Positions 34,420 through 45,435 of a DNA stretch of 48,269 bases are shown in pieces (position 1 is the first letter of the stretch; each line of letters opens with the position of its first letter). Both the position numbers and the translations under genes were made by a program. The notes beneath the pieces were generated by a model that was not told the origin of the DNA, did not search any database, and was given only the letters and a program-made list of their open reading frames with translations. Source of the stretch: Gnetum montanum (Eukaryota > Streptophyta > Gnetopsida > Gnetales > Gnetaceae); the NCBI GenBank assembly GCA_015680685.1, contig MNCI01017913.1:400885-449153 (forward strand), written 5' to 3'.

Positions 34420-34965
34420 TAGCATATACGCCCAAGTCTACATTCTTAGCGTATACGCCCAACATATACACCTGACATTCATAGCGTATACACCCAGCGT
34501 ATACACCCAACATTCTAAGCATATATACTCAGCGTATATGCCCAAAGTCCACAGCATATACGTCTAGCGTATACACCCAGTGTGCATAACCAACATACAC
34601 TCTTCACATGTACGCCCAACAGGTACAACCGATGTATACACCCAGCATGAAATCCTCAAAGACCGCATGAAAGCAGCACTGTAGAGTAAGATTTGGCACA
34701 ATGCAGCAACCATCAGCGTATATGCCCCAGTGTATACGCCCAGCCACCATCAGCGTATATGCCCGGTGTATATGCCCAGCTACCATCAGTGTATACGCCC
34801 GACGTATATGTCCAAGCCACCATCAGCATATACGCCCAGCATATATGCCCAGCACCCACAACATTCATGCCCAAGTTCGCATACGCCCAGCACATCCAGC
34901 GTATACGCCCAATGTATATGCCCAGAGTCTACGCTCACCTGATACAGTGTATACGCCCAACAAAT
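34420..34965 (+). promoter_or_regulatory. U3 array of GCGTATACGC palindromes
   Basis: Roughly twenty copies of a motif related to agcgtatacgcccaac lie upstream of the TATA box. Perfect 10-bp palindromes occur at 34449-34458 and near 34900. Most other copies differ by one or two CpG-type transitions (gtgtatacgc, gcatatacgc, gcgtatatgc, gcgtatacac). ORFs rich in VYA/IRP residues here are repeat artefacts. A promoter role is inferred from position. Confidence 0.65.
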
Positions 34966-35054
34966 GCAACATATTGTACACTTGTAAATTTTACGCTTTT
35001 GCACCCGGTCAACGTGCCACATGTCGCCTAGCCCGAGTCTAACGTCAAAACCTG

Positions 35055-35061
35055 TATAAAA
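35055..35061 (+). promoter_or_regulatory. TATA box of element 5
   Basis: tataaaa, about 90 bp after the palindrome array and 580 bp before the LTR end, a position comparable to that of the TATA box in element 4. Confidence 0.6.
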
Positions 35062-35646
35062 TCCCAAATTTTTACTAGATCGAGGTCGGTTGGCAAAATC
35101 CAGAGTAAAAACCAAAGCAAAGACGCTAAGAAACAGACTAGAGAACCTTGTACGCTGGACAACCCTGTACGCTGTGCCTATAGTGTGAACCAGCCCACAG
35201 TCATCCCTGCACCCACCGGGGCTTTTCATCTACCCTGTGTCAAATCCACAACTGCGTTAGACCGGTGCATTGTACTCTCATTTTGAAATTCCATTGTTAC
35301 ATTTTCTTTCTAAAATCTATCATAGTTTGCATTAATTGTTGCATGTTCATTGTTTATGTTGTTTTACGCTTACATTTACGCCGTTTACGCTCCGTTTACA
35401 TCAATTACACTATTTACGCTCTGTTTTGCATCTTTCATGCCATTTACATATAACCCCGCGTATAACACCTCGGTGTACGTTTGGGGAAATCCTTGCCTGA
35501 TCTGCGTGCAGACCACTCAAGGTACTCTACCTTCGTTCATTCCATCTCGCCCTCAGGCGAAGGTAGGTTCTTCTGTGCGTGTCCTATGATCCCCTAGTTT
35601 TTGTTTTTTTCCAGCCGGAGACCGACGATTTCGGACAGTACAGAAA

Positions 35647-35664
35647 TTGGCGCTAGAAGGAGGG
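35647..35664 (+). other. Primer binding site of element 5
   Basis: ttggcgctagaaggaggg, four bases after the LTR end, identical to the PBS of element 4. Confidence 0.85.
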
Positions 35665-35689
35665 CCTCTGCCTAAAACCTTACCTGGAA

Positions 35690-36330
35690 GCTTCCTAGCG
35701 TTTACACTGTTGGGCGTTTACGCTACCGACCATACGTCGATTCCTCCCAAAAGCCTCCCAGCATTTACGCTGCTCAGTTTAAAACCCAGTCGACAAACTA
35801 TCTAGCGTCTACACAGCGTCTACACTGCTCTGTTCAAACCCTACCATTTGCAAGTCTCCCAACGTCTACGCTGTCAACCATACGCTGACTCTGTCCGCAG
35901 AACTCCCAGCGTCTACGTTGCCACACATACGCTGCATAATTTACGCTACAAAATTTGTCTACGCCGCACACACACCACTCTGTTTATGCTGCTAACACAC
36001 ACGCTGCCCACTTTACGTTGTAGACCTTATCTACGCTACACATAAGACTCCTTCCACGCTATATACACCACCGCTAAGTTTACGCTGAATATCCTATGCT
36101 ATAAACTCATTTACGCTATCATCCATATGCTACACTCTGTACGTTGTAACCCTGTTTACGCTGCACACTGACGCTGTATATGCTGCCTAGCATATACGTT
36201 GTACGATTTATGCTGTAGATTCTTTACACTGACACTATACACTCTATACCTATACGTTGTATACGCTGGTTGTTGAAGCGTATACGTCGTACACTGCCAA
36301 TGTAGGTTTACGCTACACTAAGCACACTGA
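35690..36330 (+). repeat. Leader array of TACGCT motifs
   Basis: Between PBS and gag, the hexamer tacgct or its transition variants (tacact, tatgct, tacgtt) recurs every 10-25 bp in contexts such as gtctacgctg, tttacgctg and gtatacgctg. There is no fixed period, so this is a dispersed motif cluster rather than a classical satellite. No ORF of note. Confidence 0.75.
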
Positions 36331-36371
36331 CTTCACATCTCTACATCGTGTCACATCCTCAACTTGTCATC

Positions 36372-39300
36372 ATGAACATCGCAAACACCACTGCTACAAC
36401 CATCCAAGTCACCGACATCGTGGACACCATGGCTGTCCAACAGCCCGTAGTACAACCCACAGCGGGGCCTCGTCGATCCCTTAGGTTGCAAGGGAGGAAC
36501 CCATCATCCAACGTCATAACCCAAGACCAATACAACTTCATATGCATGAAGGTACAAGCCGGCCTAGCCGTGGACCGAACCGAAATAGAAGTCAAGAGGG
36601 AGTATGAACTCTTCTATAGGGGAGGGCAAGAGTTCATTCCTTCCCCGTATGATGTCATCCCTATCCCAGAGCCTTACTCTGAGCTCATCACACAACTCCT
36701 CCTATAAAGGAGTCAATCTCGGGATCAGCCTGCAGTAGATCCTCAACCAGAAGACAAGGATGAGTTCGCTGCCCAATCCGAACATGAAGACTCGTATCAC
36801 ACCCTTAGTCCACAAACCCATATCAACCCCATGTTGCATCCAGGCATAGGGGAAATCATGCCCCTCCAACCCCTCAGGTTCACCCAAGTACAAATACCTC
36901 TGCTAGAAACATCCGTACTTGTTCACGTTCCTCCTGCAACCGACTCGCAATTCAGTACACTCCCTCTCGCTATCATCCCCGCTGCAGCTGCAAGCCCATC
37001 CTCACAAGTACCATCCCCTCACAATAACGTGGGAGCAACCTTCCTACCCCGAGTAATCGGGATGCCACATGTGATACCGGCATCTACGACCGGTCATTAT
37101 ATCCCCCACATCCAAATGCACAGAGCCCCTTCCACCGCGGTAACCCAACAGGGGGTTCCTGCACAAAACATGACTGGGCAATGGGCAGCGATGGGTGCTC
37201 AACCACATCAACCCCCTAACTACAACATACCACCTCACACGATTCCACCGGCCAACATTCCCCAAGTATAGCTGCAACCACAGCAACAACAACCTCTCGC
37301 TTACAATGTGCCATCCCTAGTGCCACCCGCTATGAACATGCCACAAGTACAACCACCAACCGCACAACTTTCAACCTTCCAACCTACTATCCAATAGTCC
37401 AATTTGTACAATGTACCACATCCCCAAGCTGTCATGTCACCTAGTGCCCAAGACTGGGCAGATGCTAAAAAACTAATGCAAGAACTAACTGACGAGGTCA
37501 AACACCTCAAAACGGCTGACGACGGAGAGTTGAAGGTAGTGGACTTTTACCACAATGACCCCATCAGCCCTTCGGTCTCGCCCATAACCTTGCCCAAAGG
37601 TATATCATTGCCTACACTAACTAAATATAATGGGGAAACAGACCCCAATGCTCATCTTATAACATTTATATTAGAATGCGCATTACTCCAGGCTTGGCCA
37701 CATGCCATTTTGCGAGTGTTCTCTATGTCCCTCACAGGGAGAGCACTCGATTGGTACCGGGCCTTGCCGAGAAATTCCATATTTTCCATAGAAGAGCTGC
37801 TACATCAATTCGTGACCAGGTTCAAGTATAACTTGAAACCTAAAGCGACACTTGACAGCCTTATACAAGTTAAACAAGCACCTCTGGAACCTATACAAAA
37901 ATTTATCCAAAGGTGGAGTGCTGCTCTCAATGAGCTACACGAGCTAATCCCACAGACATATCTGCTCACCATTCTAAAGGGGGCTGTTAACGATTTTTTC
38001 AAATCTAAGTTATATTACCTCAATGCACGTAACCTTAACCAAGCTTTTGTACAAATTAAAAATATAGAGGAGGTGGCTCAAAATAGCCATGATCCTGCCT
38101 ATCTAGCCTTTAAAAATCAACATAGTAAAAAGGATAGAGAAAAGGCTAAAGCAACTATAGCAGCAATAGTGGAAATGCAACAAGCAAATGTAGCACAACA
38201 AAATAAACCGCCGGTGGCCCCTACTAATTATACGAAACCTACTCCCGCAACTGCACGGGAATCATCATCATCGCAGAATCCAACACAAAACCGTATGAGA
38301 AACTTTGAGAGGAAAGAACCCTCCCAATATACGCCATTGCCTATGAAGCCATCCCAGCTATTTGACCAACTACTGAAGGCTGGGTTAATGAAACACAAAC
38401 AGTTATCCCCCGCAGCCATCCATAGACATGATCGGTTATGTCAACTCATTCAGAACCCAAGCCTAGGAACACCGGATGAGCCTCCAGTACCCAAAGGTTT
38501 TAGAATGGATCACTTCTGCGACTATCACGAACGTAACGGGCATGGCACGAATTACTATTTCACCCTGAAACAAGACATGGCTATGGGGGTGTATAAATAT
38601 CCTCTAAATACCAAAGAGGCACCATACGTTATTAACACAATCTGCCTAGATAATGAACCTGAAACACCTAACATTAACACCATCTACTCTGACTATGAAC
38701 AACAAACACCTAACAAGCCATTTGTAGTACGTATTCCTCCTACTGCATCAACATCCATGCCTCAATCATCATACACCCCGCAGCAGCCATATGTTGTCCG
38801 CATACCCCCCGCCGTAGCACCTTCCAACACCCCGATACGCGAAAATCCATACTTGGTACGTGTGCCTCCCGCCATCACTACCTCAAAGCTACCAACCCCT
38901 CCTACTCGTCCTACCCCTTTCATAGTCTGAGTACCGCTCGCAGTCGCAACAGCGGAGGTCCAACCTTCGCCTAAACCAACCCCATACGTCGTTAGGACAC
39001 CTGAAAGTCCTAATGATTACCAATCCTCCACCTCCCAAACGCAAAGTAAACCCAGTCCTTACATCATCAGGGTGCCCAGCCAACCATCTGCTCAACCACA
39101 TTCGACTATCCAATCGCAACCCCACCCAACTCCATATGTCATACGAATCCCAAGGCAACCTGAGGCCTCAAAACCAACTGTGCCCCCATGCCACACGTGA
39201 GAATGCTTAGCGGATAAGCTTACACATAAACGCTTGGAAAAAGAGTGTCAACGATTAGTTTTAGGACCACCTAAACCCACTCCACTTAATGCAATACCCA

Positions 39301-39563
39301 TGACACCACCTAACATTCAACCAAACACAGGACATGAAGGCAAACCATCCAGAAAATAGGATACGTCTAAATCAACAATCCCGGGTCAAAACGAGAAACA
39401 AACGATGCACGAAATAAAACTGTTGGGCCCAATGGACCAGGTCACCGCCGATAAAAACGCACCCAATAGTAGAGACTTAGTAATAGCCTTAACACAAGTC
39501 ACGCAGGCACTCAAACAAAAGAATACTTCATTAAGCTTGTATGACTTAGTTTTAACATTGTAA
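36372..39563 (+). pseudogene. gag of element 5
   Basis: The ATG at 36372 was chosen because it aligns with gag of element 4; the frame opens earlier but without ATG. One frame continues through gag into protease, interrupted at 36705 (TAA), 37269 (TAG), 37395 (TAG), 38928 (TGA), 39198 (TGA), 39357 (TAG) and 39561 (TAA). Features in order are RRSLRLQGR near the N-terminus, a Pro/Gln-rich linker (36830-37400), the Retrotrans_gag core (about 37600-38030: LTKYNGETDPNAHLITF, ALDWYRALP, FIQRWSAALNELHE), and a knuckle FCDYHERNGHGTNYYF at 38514-38561 whose last Cys is Tyr. About 30 codons present in element 4 after the knuckle are deleted here. A repeated PYVVRIP-like motif follows (38720-39150). Not functional as it stands. 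Confidence 0.85.
38720..39155 (+). repeat. PYVVRIP protein repeats in the gag C-terminus
   Basis: At least seven copies of P-[YF]-[VIL]-[VI]-R-[VI]-P or close variants (PFVVRIP, PYVVRIP, PYLVRVP, PYVVRTP, PYIIRVP, PYVIRIP), spaced 20-30 residues apart by Pro/Ser/Thr/Gln-rich linkers. Element 4 keeps only traces (PFVI, PLVVQVP) in the same region. Confidence 0.75.
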
Positions 39564-39578
39564 ACACATCGTGAAGCT

Positions 39579-40500
39579 TTGGTCCACATGTTAACGTCGA
39601 TCCCAGTAAGCGAGGACTTGCCCCCAAATGAACCATCCATTCATGCGGTAATGTACTCACCCCAAGGAACAACTTCCAAACCATTAAGTTTCCACAACGA
39701 TAACATCAAGGTGGATAAGAAAATAGGGGAGATAACAACAGCCCCCATGTTCATCACAATACGAGTGAACCAATTCAAGATACATAGGGTCCATGTAGAC
39801 GATGGAGCTGCCACAAACGTAGTACCATATCCCATCATTGAACAGCTAGGGCTTATAGAGTTGATCAGACCAACTGCAACAAGATGCCTGAAATCATTCA
39901 GCGGGTCACGCATGATAGTTAAAGGCACCATCAACTTAGACTTCATAGTAGGGGACCAATTCCCCACATCCACCGACTTCGTAGTAATCGATGAAATGCC
40001 AGGGTTCAATCTGATATTAGGAAGGCCCTGGTTGGCCCAACTGAAAGTAGTCTCATCCCCTATACATCAAGAGATTCATCTGCCTTATGAAGGTGGTGAA
40101 ATCATCATACACGGGGAGGCTGCCACATCCATCATTTCATCATACATAGACACGGACCAAGGCTCAGAGTTTAAGCTCGAAGAGCCTAGACACAATGACA
40201 TAAATGAACAGCAACCAGTAAACAATAATCCTTTAAACTCAGAAGAAGGTCCACCTAAAACAGAAATACCTGCGCCGGACATTGTACAACACCACCTCTC
40301 TTAGAAACCACAACTGACATAGAAACCATGATACATACAGAAGCGTAAGAAAACACTGGCGTGGGAACCATTTCATCAGACGTCCCTTGGGCTGAGTTAC
40401 CATTCAACGTAATTAGTGAAGGGGACGCTGAATACAGAATCATACCCGTTGATATATCGCCTAACGTAAAAATAAGAAAAATCCAAAAACTACTAAAATA
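39579..40500 (+). pseudogene. Protease of element 5
   Basis: Continues the gag frame with an open stretch from 39579 to 40304. A conserved block (HREALVHMLTSIPVSEDLP) precedes the protease core: VHVDDGAATNVVPYPI, with Asp-Asp-Gly at 39798-39806, then GFNLILGRPWLAQLKVV near 39995-40050. A small indel between 40304 and 40379 moves the frame; the conserved tail (WAELPFNVISEGDAEY to IQKLLK) then ends in tandem stops near 40500, at the same point as in element 4. The enzyme would cleave the Gag polyprotein; the unusual Asp-Asp-Gly motif is shared by both elements. Confidence 0.8.
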
Positions 40501-40504
40501 ATAA

Positions 40505-40745
40505 CAACATAATATGTCTGAAATGACGTTAAACTATCATGTCTGCAACGACATAAAACTAGCTACGATTAGAAATGGTCGGTCAACCGAGAAATCCACC
40601 CGTGTCATTTGAAATGTCCCTTGTTTACGACTGGGGCCCGAAATGGCCTTAAACTACGCATGTGGCCCGAAATGTCCTTAAAACTACACATGTGGCCCGA
40701 AATGGCCTTAAACTACGCATCTAGCCCGAAATGGCCTTAAACTAG
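40505..40745 (+). repeat. Core-motif array of element 5, first block
   Basis: Starts a few bases after the gag-pro stop. The first copies read gtctgaaatgacgttaaact; later ones are ggcccgaaatggccttaaac, repeated four times with ~28-30 bp spacing. They are the same motif, in the same sense relative to gag-pro, as the arrays of element 4. Confidence 0.8.
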
Positions 40746-41031
40746 ATCACACACATATACTTTGTTTTCCTCTTTCATTTATCATTACACTTCGATTCAT
40801 CTGTGCATTACTCTCAAGAAAATAAAACAAAAAAAGACAAACCAAAACATTTTACATTGTCGTTTCATGTTTGTAATTAAACTCAAAATCAACAAAAAAA
40901 AATGTTTTTTTTATACATGAAATGATGTACAAGTACAAGAGTTAACTAGTTTCATTCATCTCGATTTACAATTCTCGTATAAATTTGGGTCAGAGTAATT
41001 TCACAAAAAAAATGAAAAAAAAAACTAAAAA
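40746..41031. other. 3' flank of the antisense gene
   Basis: A-rich, non-coding on both strands. On the minus strand it follows the stop codon of the antisense gene and would be its 3' UTR. I could not identify a convincing polyadenylation signal. Confidence 0.4.
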
Positions 41032-42630
41032 CTAAGCATCTGGGATGGGAGGATCGTCCCCTTTAGATTTGCTGGCATCAGGGGCCCCTGCTCCACTGGG
41101 GCCAGCTTCTTGGACATCGTCACCGCCTTCATCCTGAAAATACAAAAGGAGACAATCAATGTAAGAATAAGAGAATGCAAAAATTTCAAACATTATTCAG
41201 CAAATTGATTTCATAATGACAAAATGCTTACCATAGGAGATCCCCCTAAGCCAAATTCCAGCTGACGAAGGATTTCCTCTTCTAAGACACTTGTCCAATC
41301 GGTCCCATCAAGGCCTAGGTCAACATCTGCCAAGGCCTTCCCCTTGTCAACAGCCGACCAGGTAGGATGCTTCAAAGGGAATTCACCCACAGACACTTCC
41401 CCAGAAGCGATCGTAATCACCCTTGTAGGTGACTCCATCTCAACAGTTGTGTTTTGGGCAAAAGTATCAAAAGCAGAGTGCAAACCCAAACCCTCCACAA
41501 ACATTTCTAGTTGGCGCTTTTCAATGGACACTTCCTTTAACGACTTCTTGTAATGATGTTTGTGGTTCTTTTCATCTTGACCCCACTTGTGAACCTTGGA
41601 AGCGAAAGCTTTTCAATCTTGACATTTGAGGTTCAGGAGATCTATTTGGGCCTTACGCTCTACTAGTCTCCGTGTTAGTGACGTGTGATGATTGAGCAGA
41701 TTCCAATACCTAGTATAGGTGACCTCAGAAGTCCGCCAAGAGCGATCACCACTTAGTTTGGCAGAGGCGAACTCATACCAAGCCTTAAGATCGTCATGCT
41801 CAACCGACAACTCAGAGACTTCCTTTTCCTTTGCTTGAATCTGCAGCCACAACTGTTCAACAAAACGCCTACAGGTCCATAATGACTTGGCGTTGTGAAC
41901 AAGACCTTCCACTACTTCCTTATAAACAGGTCTTGGCACCTGCTCGACTTCTGGGGATAACGTGGGTAAACTCTCTATGCTAATTGTCTCAGAAGGATCC
42001 AACCTCATTTTGGCACCTATGCACATGAAAAGAACAAACGCTAAAACAACAAAAACAGGGCGTGAAACTCTACACCTGCAAACAGCTCGAAAGATGTATA
42101 CCTATCTCAGGGTGGACTTCCTAAATTCGTTCAACAACTTCTTCAGTGATGCCAGCCACAAAATCCATTTTACTTGGCATCTCTATCCAAGTAAATGGCC
42201 CACGAGTGCAGGATGAACTAACCTCTGTGGTCCTTTCAGGGGGAACCGTCTTCATCGGTACGTCCAGCTGTGTAGTCCTGGTTTCGCTGCCTTCGTCTAG
42301 AAAAGATGAAAACACAAAAGTAAAATACCATGGAAACAACAGCTAACGAAGCAACATAAAATAAAATAAAAAAATAAAACATACAGTGCTCCTTGTCACC
42401 TTCTGGGGGATCACCTAAGTCCAGCTTTCCCTTAAGAAATCTGCTGAACATTTGATCGACACCACCCTGATCATCCAACAACTCAGTTTCTATGGTGTCT
42501 TCCTTCAACTCTTCCATTCCTCCTCTCTGATCTTTATCCACATTTTCCTCCTCAGTGTTTCGCTCCGTGTTAGTCTCCTCCTCTTCAGTAATAGTCTCTA
42601 ATGCCTGCTTTCTCACTTCTCGAGTCAAGT
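41032..42630 (-). pseudogene. Antisense gene, exons 5-8: acidic and coiled-coil C-terminus
   Basis: Exon 5 (42630-42385) is acidic and open. Exon 6 (42296-42102) has one TAG at 42123-42121. Exon 7 (42016-41232) is one long frame with a single TGA at 41615-41613 and heptad-like Leu/Glu/Lys content (QAKEKEVSELSVEHDDLKAW, later KKSLKEVSIEKRQLEMF), suggesting a coiled coil. Exon 8 (41133-41032) encodes a Gly/Asp/Pro-rich tail and ends TAG. The introns at 42631-42720, 42297-42384, 42017-42101 and 41134-41231 are canonical. No family recognised. Confidence 0.6.
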
Positions 42631-42720
42631 CTGAAGGTATCAGTGGCATGTAAGCAATCAAAGTAAAAATTATGAACAAAACGAAAACAATAAAGCAATA
42701 AGTGTACTGAGTCTACTTAC

Positions 42721-44125
42721 CTTGGATAGGCATCTTGAATCATATGCACTTCACTTGTGGCTCATTGACATTCGAGGCTTCCTCGGTTGAGCGTTCATTC
42801 TTTTTTAGCTTCGATCTGGCCTGGCCAACGGTCTCTTTGATGACCCTTTCTGCTCTTTTTGCAGTATAGGGTACGTCGTCTGGCTCCAATCCCAAACTGT
42901 CACGTGTGTGGATTGAAGTGCCAGATGACCCCCCTATCGTGATAGACACGGATTCATCAATTCCCTCAGGTGCATCCTAGGACTCGGCAATTTCAAACAA
43001 GTGGTTGATCCACGGGCAGGATAGTTGACCCTAATCCCGTAGAACATACTTGTTGTTTGCGTGAACTACCAGGAACTCGGCTAAGCGGCGAAGGTAACCG
43101 GCAAAGAAGGCAAAGGTGAAGTGGGACTGCGCTTCGACATTCGAGCGCAATCGCACTATCTCCTTATGCAAGCCCGACAACAAAAATTGGGCCCAATTAT
43201 AGCACATTCCGGTTTCTAGGACAGTTCGCATGATACGTACAGCTTTGACCCCAAGACTCTGTACCTGGGAAAGGGATTTGGGGAATACCCGCACCCTAAA
43301 TAGGGGATATAGTTCATTCACCTCCTCAACCTTTGATTTCCCCTACATTGAAAATCCCTTGGCACCCTTGGCCACACCCAACCAGTCCTCTAATTCACGA
43401 ACCGTTTGGAGCTCTTTATGAGCCCTGTCTAGAACTACATTTATACCATCTGCTGGTACACCAAATAAGTTCGAAAAGAATTTAGGTGAAAAATGGAACA
43501 CTATCTTAACACCCTTAATCCGGGTGCTGTAGTAGGAGACAAACTCATTGAAGGAGTCAACGATCCCGATCATTTTCACTATTGATACATCAGGGCTCGG
43601 GGTCGTAAAGAGCTCCATGAGGTCGGCATTGTCTAAACAATGAACGATGGATGGCGGGGCATGGGTACGCAACCATTTTTGAGCCTTATTGACCTCCTTG
43701 AACTTCATTGATAGGGTAGTCTCAGTTCGTCCCATTGTGACAAGGTCCTCACCAGGAGGTACATCAACTACAAATATAATTCGAAATCATCATATCAGTA
43801 TAACCCCCAGAAATTGAACAAACATGTTAGCACATTTAGAACATATTTTCATTTACCTTCAGTTGTAGACTTAAAAGTGCTACCTAAGCCAGAGTCACGG
43901 GGGAAGGCTAGTCCCTTATCTGACCAATCTTCATGCAACCATCCACAAACTTGGCACATTGCAAACACTCTAGAGAACCATTTGTGAAAGTGAACGATAG
44001 CACCCTTAGTTTGAGCTAATACAGCTCCACGAAGGGTGGGACCTACCATAAATGTCTCTAGAGTGGTGCGAGCTAGAGCAAGCCCATCATCCTCAACACA
44101 TGTTCCATCTGGATTAACTTTAGGC
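42721..44125 (-). pseudogene. Antisense gene, exons 3-4: large unrecognised domain
   Basis: Exon 3 (44125-43857) is open throughout; exon 4 (43767-42721) is one frame with stops at 43345-43343, 43033-43031, 42979-42977 and 42742-42740. The intron 43856-43768 joins them in phase 1. The protein is globular, with blocks such as FHFSPKFFSNLFGVP and YNWAQFLLSGLHKEIVRL. These recall the putative plant transposon protein family found in many retroelement-associated ORFs, but I am not certain. The C-terminal part is charged and Ser-rich. Exon 4 ends CCAAG before GTAAGTAG, a near-consensus donor. Confidence 0.55.
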
Positions 44126-44200
44126 CTACAAATGAATGGATGTCAAAACAGAAGCAAATGCCACACGGCAAGAAGAAACAACAAACTTAAATGGTCCTAC

Positions 44201-44649
44201 CTATCCACCCTGTACACTATGCCAGGGGGATTCTGGAACAGCGTGTGCGCACACCCAGCTAAAAATAGGATGTTGTTGAGGTAGTCTTTCCCTCGCGAAA
44301 ATTGGGCCCATACGCGCTAACGGGTGTGTAGACCTAGGCCCGCTGGATGAACCGTCCTCATTTACAAGCTACCCCTCATTGATGTCTTCCATGAAGACTA
44401 TGACACCCTCCACGGCTCCCGGCAACATGGCCTCAAGCATACTCTGCGCCAACAAGTTCGCTTAGGTGTGACCAAATAACCACTTTAAAATTGTCCAGCA
44501 TGAAGGCCAAAAATTCACACACCCCTTCTCTAAACTAGACTCCATTTTTGTCAATGGTCAAATCCAGGGTAGGTTCATCAGCCTCAATGGGGCCAAACCA
44601 TGTTAGCACCCCAACGAGCTCAACAACGAGGAGAAAAGGCTTAGTGTCC
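44201..44649 (-). pseudogene. Antisense gene, exon 2: NIF/FCP1-like remnant
   Basis: Follows acceptor GCTTGCAG. The first residues KPFLLVVELVGVLTWF resemble the beginning of NIF (FCP1-homology, HAD-type CTD phosphatase) domains, which read LLVLDLNGVLV. Further on come FREGVCEFLAFML, DNFKVVIWS and, in another frame, ANLLAQSMLEAMLPGAVEG, equivalent to the RPxxxEFL, F-VGIWS and NLDxMLxxLLP region. The catalytic Asp residues are not present (VELVG instead of DLDG), so the domain was either non-catalytic or has decayed. In-frame stops and two frame changes occur. The end is GGATAG before GTAGGACC. The family call is from pattern memory only. Confidence 0.5.
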
Positions 44650-44749
44650 CTGCAAGCAACCAAAATACCACCGTAAAATTAGCCATGCATCAAAACGACA
44701 CGAAAAACCAAAGTTCACATCGTAGACTGACACTTAGAAAAAAATTGCT

Positions 44750-45380
44750 AACTGTTTACACTCGGCATATACGCTGCTTAACCCAGCGTATACGCCGTCA
44801 AAAAACTATTTACGCTCGATGTATATGCTGCTTAACCCAACGTATACGCCATCAAAAAACTATTTACACTTGGCGTATGCACTACCTAACTCGGCGTATA
44901 TGCTGACAACAAACTGTTTACGCTATGGACCAGACTATTTACGCTCAACGTATACACGGTAGAAACCCTCAACGTATACACGGCAGAAACCCTCAACGTA
45001 TACACCATAGGAGCCTTCAGCATGAATAGTCTACACTAGACACTGAACAAATAGTTTACGCTGAATCCTGTGCAAATAAGTTTACGACAAAAATAGTTTG
45101 CATGAAAACAGGTTTACGCTATACCACACTTGAAAAGAATTAACTAATCACCCTCAGCGTATATGCTGAAACAGCCTTCAGCGTTTACGCTGATAAAATC
45201 GTCTACGCTTCATGCAAGAAAAAGTGTTTACGCTGTGCACTGATAAAACAGATTACGCTATGATGGTCTAAGCTATCAAGACTTTACGCTGTGAACTTAC
45301 GCTTGACGTATACGCCAAAACCCTCTACACTAACTCTCTACGCTTGGCGTATACGCCGAAGCCCTCTATGAGAATGTCTA
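44750..45380. repeat. TACGC / GCGTATACGC array in intron 1 of the antisense gene
   Basis: Nearly all of the 786-bp intron 1 consists of copies of tttacgctg, gtatacgcc and transition variants (gtatatgctg, tttacact, gtatacac). Perfect GCGTATACGC palindromes are seen near 44785 and 45345. It is the same motif set as in the U3 and leader of element 5. Confidence 0.7.
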
Positions 45381-45435
45381 CGCTATGAAACATGCACAAG
45401 CAAAAATAACTAACAGAGGTAGGATCATAGCCTAC

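Larger units (their letters stand above)
34278..35642 (+). repeat. 5' LTR of element 5
   Basis: Starts TGAAACACCACAAAATTTCG and ends ggacagtaca, matching both ends of the element 4 LTRs; the R-U5 part (35350-35642) is also recognisably homologous, but most of U3 is not. U3 is filled with GCGTATACGC-type repeats. The other LTR lies outside the window, so the boundary rests on homology and on the PBS. Confidence 0.8.

Noticed and set aside
34693-35042. Overlapping ORFs of 110 or so residues rich in Tyr, Ala, Pro and Ile
   Set aside because: They are translations of the GCGTATACGC repeat in the LTR U3, in several frames and both strands, with no codon-level sign of selection.
41344-42346. Plus-strand ORFs within the antisense gene region
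   Set aside because: They cross predicted exon-intron boundaries of the minus-strand gene and show no motif.
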